Positions 4,776 to 8,185 of a stretch of 8,185 nt of DNA are shown here, piece by piece. Positions within the stretch are counted from its first letter, which is position 1; each line of letters opens with the position of its first letter. Source of the stretch: an uncultured Desulfobacterium sp. (lineage in GTDB: Bacteria; Desulfobacterota; Desulfobacteria; Desulfobacterales; Desulfobacteraceae); the NCBI GenBank assembly GCA_937124525.1, contig CAKZLA010000012.1:1-8185 (forward strand), given 5' to 3'. The notes under the pieces were generated by a model that was not told where the DNA came from, did no database searches, and was given only the letters and a program-made list of their open reading frames with translations. The translations under genes and the position numbers were made by a program.

Positions 4776-7700
4776 AATGTGTTCCTGTATTGAAATTGCC
4801 CTGAACCCCCAGCTGGTTGATGCCGAGGCCCAGAGCCTTATCAAAAAGGCCAGGGACTATTTTAATATCCGCATTGAGGCAGGGCGATGCATACATCTGG
4901 TCACCATGGAGGCGGATTTATCCCCTGACGACCTGGCAATGGTGAAGGATGAAATTTTTACCAATCCCGTGACCCAGATCTCTTCTCTTTCTCCCTTGGA
5001 TTTAGATTTTGACTGGTGTATCTGGGTGGGATTTAGACCCGGTGTAAGGGATAATGCTGGCAGCACGGCAGTGGAGGCCATCACCGATTTCTTAAAGCGG
5101 GATTTTTTGCCCGGTGAAGGCATTTATACTTCCAGGCGTTATTGTCTTAAGGGATCAACTCTGGCGCAAAAAGATGTGGAAAAAATCGCAGATGAACTGC
5201 TGGCCAACGGTATTATCCAGCAATGGAAGGTCTTCTCCAGATCTGAGTGGGATGCATCCAAGGGGGTGGGCACCATTATTCCCAAGGTGCTGCTCAACCA
5301 TGAACCCCAGTGTGATGTCATGGACATAGACTCCAATGAGGCATTGCAGGCCATCAGTGATGCCCGGAACCTGGCCCTTAATGCCAGGGATATTCCCGTG
5401 ATTCGGGAATATTTTTTGCACCCGGATGTGGTGGCCTCTCGAAAAAAGGCAGGTTTGTCCCAGCCCACGGATGTGGAATTGGAATATATCTCCCAGGCCC
5501 GCAGTGACCATTGCAATCATAATACCTTCCAGGGACTTTTCCGTTACACCAATGGGGCCACCAATGAGACGGTGGAGGAGGCTAACCTCTTTAAAACTTA
5601 TATTAAAGAGCCCACCCTGGCCCTTAAAGATGAAAAATCCTGGGTGGTGTCCGTGTTGTGGGACAATGCCGGTGTGGGGCAATTTGATGAAACAAACAAC
5701 TATGTGATCACCGGTGAAACCCACAATTCTCCTTCCAACATGGAGGCCTATGGCGGTGCCATCACCGGTATTGTGGGGGTATACCGAGATCCCATGGGCA
5801 CGGGTCTTGGCTCCCGGCTCATCATGGGGAGCTATGGGTTCTGTGTGGGTGACATGAATTATTCCGGGCCTTTAAAGGCACCGTTGCATCCACGACGACT
5901 GCTTGATGGGGTCATTGAGGGGGTCAAGGACGGTGGAAACAAGAGTGGGGTTCCCACCACCTTTGGTCAGACCCTGTTTAACCATGGATACATGGGGAAA
6001 AGCCTTGTGTTTGTTACGGCCCTTGGCATCATGCCTTCAATGGTTGCCGGAAAACCCAGCCATGAAAAAACAACGGTTCCCGGTGAACTCATTGTCATGA
6101 GTGGTGGTCGGGTGGGCAAAGATGGCATCCATGGGGTGACAGCCTCCTCTGAAATCTTGTCGAAAAATACCCCGGCGGGTCATGTGCAGATTGGGGACCC
6201 TTACACCCAGAAAAAAATGCATGATTTTCTGTTGGTGGCTCGGGATGAGGGGCTTTATGGGTTCATCACCGACAATGGCGGTGGCGGACTTTCTTCGTCC
6301 GTGGGGGAATCGGCCATGCTCAGCAACGGGTGTGAGGTGTGGCTGGACAAGGTGCCCTTAAAATATGACGGCCTTGATATGTGGGAAATTTGGATTTCTG
6401 AATCCCAGGAGCGCATGACCATTGCTGTGAAACCGGAGAACATTGATCGGTTCATGGCATTATCCCGGGAGCACGAGGTGGAAAGCACCGTCATTGGTGA
6501 ATACACCGATTCTGGTAAGCTTCACATTAAATATAACGATGAAACTTGTGCCTATGTGGACATGGATCTTCTGGACAAGGGCTTTCCCCGGTGGGAGTTT
6601 GATGCCCTGTGGATACCCCCGGCGTTGCGGGGGCTTTTCGAACCCGTGTTGTCGCCGCCAAAGGATGTGAACCCATTGTTGAAGGCCATGCTGGCCAGGC
6701 CCAACATCTGCTCCAAAGAGTGGATTACAAGGCAGTATGACCATGAGGTCCAGGGGGGCAGCGTCATTAAACCCTTGGTAGGGGTAAAACGCAATATCCC
6801 GTCGGATGCCTCGGTGATCCGGCCGGTGCTGACATCCATGAAGGGCCTTGCCTTTTCGCAAGCCCTGCTGCCATGGTACTCAAAGATTGATGCCTACCAC
6901 ATGATGACCTCTACCATTGACGAGGCGGTGCGACGGCTCATTGCAGTGGGTGGCACCCTTTCTCACATGGGTGGGGTGGATAATTTCTGCTGGCCGGATA
7001 TCCAGTATGATCCAATGAAAAACCCCGATGGGAAATTCAAAGCAGCCCAGCTGGTAAGGGCCTGCAGGGCTTTAAAGGACTCTTGTATGGCCTATGGCAT
7101 CCCCTTGTTATCCGGTAAGGACAGCATGTATGTGGATGGATACCTCACCGGTGAATTTGGCGAAGCAATTAAGGTGTCGGCCTTGGAAACGGTGCAGTTT
7201 TCCGCCATCGGTGTGGTGGATGATGTGACAAAATGCATGACCCTGACCCCCAAGGTATCCGGGGATCTTGTGTATGTGTTAGGTGCCACGGCCAATGAGA
7301 TGGGAGCATCGGAATACTATGAGTTGCTGGGGCAGACGGGTCTTAATGTGCCCCGGGTGAATTTTGACCGATTCAAGGTGATTTACCGGGCACTGGAAGG
7401 TGCCATTGCCAAAGGATTGACCGCTTCGGCCCATGCCGTTGCCCGGGGGGGATTTGCCACCCATGCGGCATTGATGGCCCTGGGGGGTGGTCTGGGATTT
7501 GAAATGGATCTTACCCGGATGCCGGTGGATGAACGAAATGGCCTTCCTGGAACAGATGCCCTGTTGTTTTCAGAATCTGCTGGCCGCTTCATTGTCACCG
7601 TGGCCCCTGAAAACCAGAGTACCTTTGAGAAGATGTTCAAGGGAATGGCCTGCGCCATGGTGGGACATGTCACCCATGCCCACACCCGCCTTGTGATCAA

Positions 7701-7785
7701 AGGGACGGATGGAAAAATAGTTTCTGATCTTTCCCTGGATGAGTTGGAAACCGCCTGGACAGCCCCCTTGGGAGATATGATATGA
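4765..7785 (+). CDS. purL: Phosphoribosylformylglycinamidine synthase, PurS-PurL fused subunit
   Basis: FGAM synthase performs the fourth step of de novo purine synthesis, converting FGAR, ATP and glutamine to FGAM. This 1006-residue protein is intermediate between the small (about 730) and the full-length E. coli type (1295). Residues 7-77 and 85-159 look like two tandem PurS-like units, each ending in a similar DE(I/L)xxN segment. A linker domain runs to about 240, followed by two AIR-synthase-like halves. Motifs include ARSDHCNHNTF (245-255), GETHNSPS (317-324), SGGRVGKDGIHG, DNGGGG (503-508), ESQERM (546-551), SGKDSM (783-788) and HAVARGG (890-896). The glutaminase domain is absent and supplied by purQ, whose ATG overlaps the stop codon. 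The usual THNHP is THNSP here (Ser322), and the usual HDxSDGG is HAVARGG. I believe such variants occur in related deltaproteobacterial PurL proteins, so they need not mean loss of activity. Confidence 0.95.
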   Translation: MVDKMCSCIEIALNPQLVDAEAQSLIKKARDYFNIRIEAGRCIHLVTMEADLSPDDLAMVKDEIFTNPVTQISSLSPLDLDFDWCIWVGFRPGVRDNAGSTAVEAITDFLKRDFLPGEGIYTSRRYCLKGSTLAQKDVEKIADELLANGIIQQWKVFSRSEWDASKGVGTIIPKVLLNHEPQCDVMDIDSNEALQAISDARNLALNARDIPVIREYFLHPDVVASRKKAGLSQPTDVELEYISQARSDHCNHNTFQGLFRYTNGATNETVEEANLFKTYIKEPTLALKDEKSWVVSVLWDNAGVGQFDETNNYVITGETHNSPSNMEAYGGAITGIVGVYRDPMGTGLGSRLIMGSYGFCVGDMNYSGPLKAPLHPRRLLDGVIEGVKDGGNKSGVPTTFGQTLFNHGYMGKSLVFVTALGIMPSMVAGKPSHEKTTVPGELIVMSGGRVGKDGIHGVTASSEILSKNTPAGHVQIGDPYTQKKMHDFLLVARDEGLYGFITDNGGGGLSSSVGESAMLSNGCEVWLDKVPLKYDGLDMWEIWISESQERMTIAVKPENIDRFMALSREHEVESTVIGEYTDSGKLHIKYNDETCAYVDMDLLDKGFPRWEFDALWIPPALRGLFEPVLSPPKDVNPLLKAMLARPNICSKEWITRQYDHEVQGGSVIKPLVGVKRNIPSDASVIRPVLTSMKGLAFSQALLPWYSKIDAYHMMTSTIDEAVRRLIAVGGTLSHMGGVDNFCWPDIQYDPMKNPDGKFKAAQLVRACRALKDSCMAYGIPLLSGKDSMYVDGYLTGEFGEAIKVSALETVQFSAIGVVDDVTKCMTLTPKVSGDLVYVLGATANEMGASEYYELLGQTGLNVPRVNFDRFKVIYRALEGAIAKGLTASAHAVARGGFATHAALMALGGGLGFEMDLTRMPVDERNGLPGTDALLFSESAGRFIVTVAPENQSTFEKMFKGMACAMVGHVTHAHTRLVIKGTDGKIVSDLSLDELETAWTAPLGDMI

Positions 7786-8185
7786 CAACGGTAAATGCGC
7801 TTGTTTTAACTGGCTTTGGACTGAACTGTGACATGGAGACCGCCGCTGCATTTGAATTGGCCGGTGCCAGTGCCCATAGGGTTCACATAAATGCCCTGGT
7901 TTCCGGTGAGGTGGATTTGGACGATTTCCAGATTCTGGCCTTTGGCGGGGGATTTAGCTGGGGGGATGACCATGGAGCCGGTGTGATCCAGGCCCTTAAG
8001 CTGAAAAATCATATGGGGAATAAATTACTTTCCTTTGTGGGGCAGGGAAAATTGATCATTGGTATCTGCAATGGATTCCAGACCCTTGTCAATCTGGGGC
8101 TGCTGCCGGGATTTGATGGGAATTACACGGATCGGTCCGTGGCCCTTACCTGGAATGATTGCGGTAATTTTCGGGATCAGTGGGT
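7782..8185 (+). CDS. purQ: Phosphoribosylformylglycinamidine synthase glutaminase subunit (3' truncated by window)
   Basis: PurQ is the class I glutamine amidotransferase subunit that releases ammonia from glutamine for PurL. The first 134 codons are in the window and the frame is still open at the edge. Visible features are an N-terminal beta strand with GFGLNCD (11-17; usually PGSNCD in the family), the GGGFSWGDDHGAG oxyanion-side segment (55-67), and the nucleophile elbow GICNGFQ with Cys96. The segment GNFRDQWV (128-135, the last codon incomplete) matches the family region following the elbow. The catalytic His-Glu pair would lie beyond the window. The ATG overlaps the purL stop (ATGA), and GGGAG at 7770-7774 gives a ribosome binding site seven bases away. 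Translational coupling fits the 1:1 complex with PurL. Confidence 0.95.
   Translation, partial: MTTVNALVLTGFGLNCDMETAAAFELAGASAHRVHINALVSGEVDLDDFQILAFGGGFSWGDDHGAGVIQALKLKNHMGNKLLSFVGQGKLIIGICNGFQTLVNLGLLPGFDGNYTDRSVALTWNDCGNFRDQW

Noticed and set aside
5903..6100. Cryptic out-of-frame ORFs within purL
   Set aside because: Embedded in conserved purL coding sequence with no support of their own.

Overview
The window reads as a compact, entirely plus-strand chromosomal operon from a mesophilic Gram-negative bacterium, most likely a sulfate-reducing member of the Desulfobacterota (Desulfobacterales-like). That placement is inference from protein character and gene content; no marker gene such as rRNA is present. 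I see no mobile element, CRISPR array, tRNA or rRNA, and nothing I would call a new biological system.

Layout: positions 1-210 are non-coding or unassigned and rich in potential RNA structure: a 54-nt inverted repeat, two copies of an 18-nt direct repeat, and competing hairpins just upstream of the first gene. Then follow frr (ribosome recycling factor, 211-768), uppS (undecaprenyl-diphosphate synthase, about 758-1543), cdsA (CDP-diglyceride synthase, 1513-2499), dxr (DXP reductoisomerase, 2496-3677) and rseP (site-2 zinc protease, 3705-4775). Next come purL (FGAM synthase large subunit with a built-in PurS-like region, 4765-7785) and the 5' part of purQ (glutaminase subunit, from 7782 past the window end).

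All junctions but one overlap by 4-31 nt. The exception is dxr-rseP, with a 27-nt gap holding a small inverted repeat. This points to one transcript with translational coupling. The first five genes are a conserved translation/envelope cluster: dxr makes isoprenoid precursor, uppS turns it into the lipid carrier for cell-wall sugars, cdsA makes the activated phospholipid precursor, and rseP is an intramembrane protease. The order frr-uppS-cdsA-dxr-rseP resembles the Firmicutes arrangement rather than E. coli's frr-dxr-uppS-cdsA-rseP. The de novo purine pair purL-purQ is attached directly behind rseP.

Points for a second look: the structured leader of frr with mutually exclusive pairings; a roughly 60-residue cysteine-containing insertion near the N-terminus of CdsA; and a PurL that carries two tandem PurS-like repeats but lacks the glutaminase domain, with departures from textbook FGAM synthase motifs.
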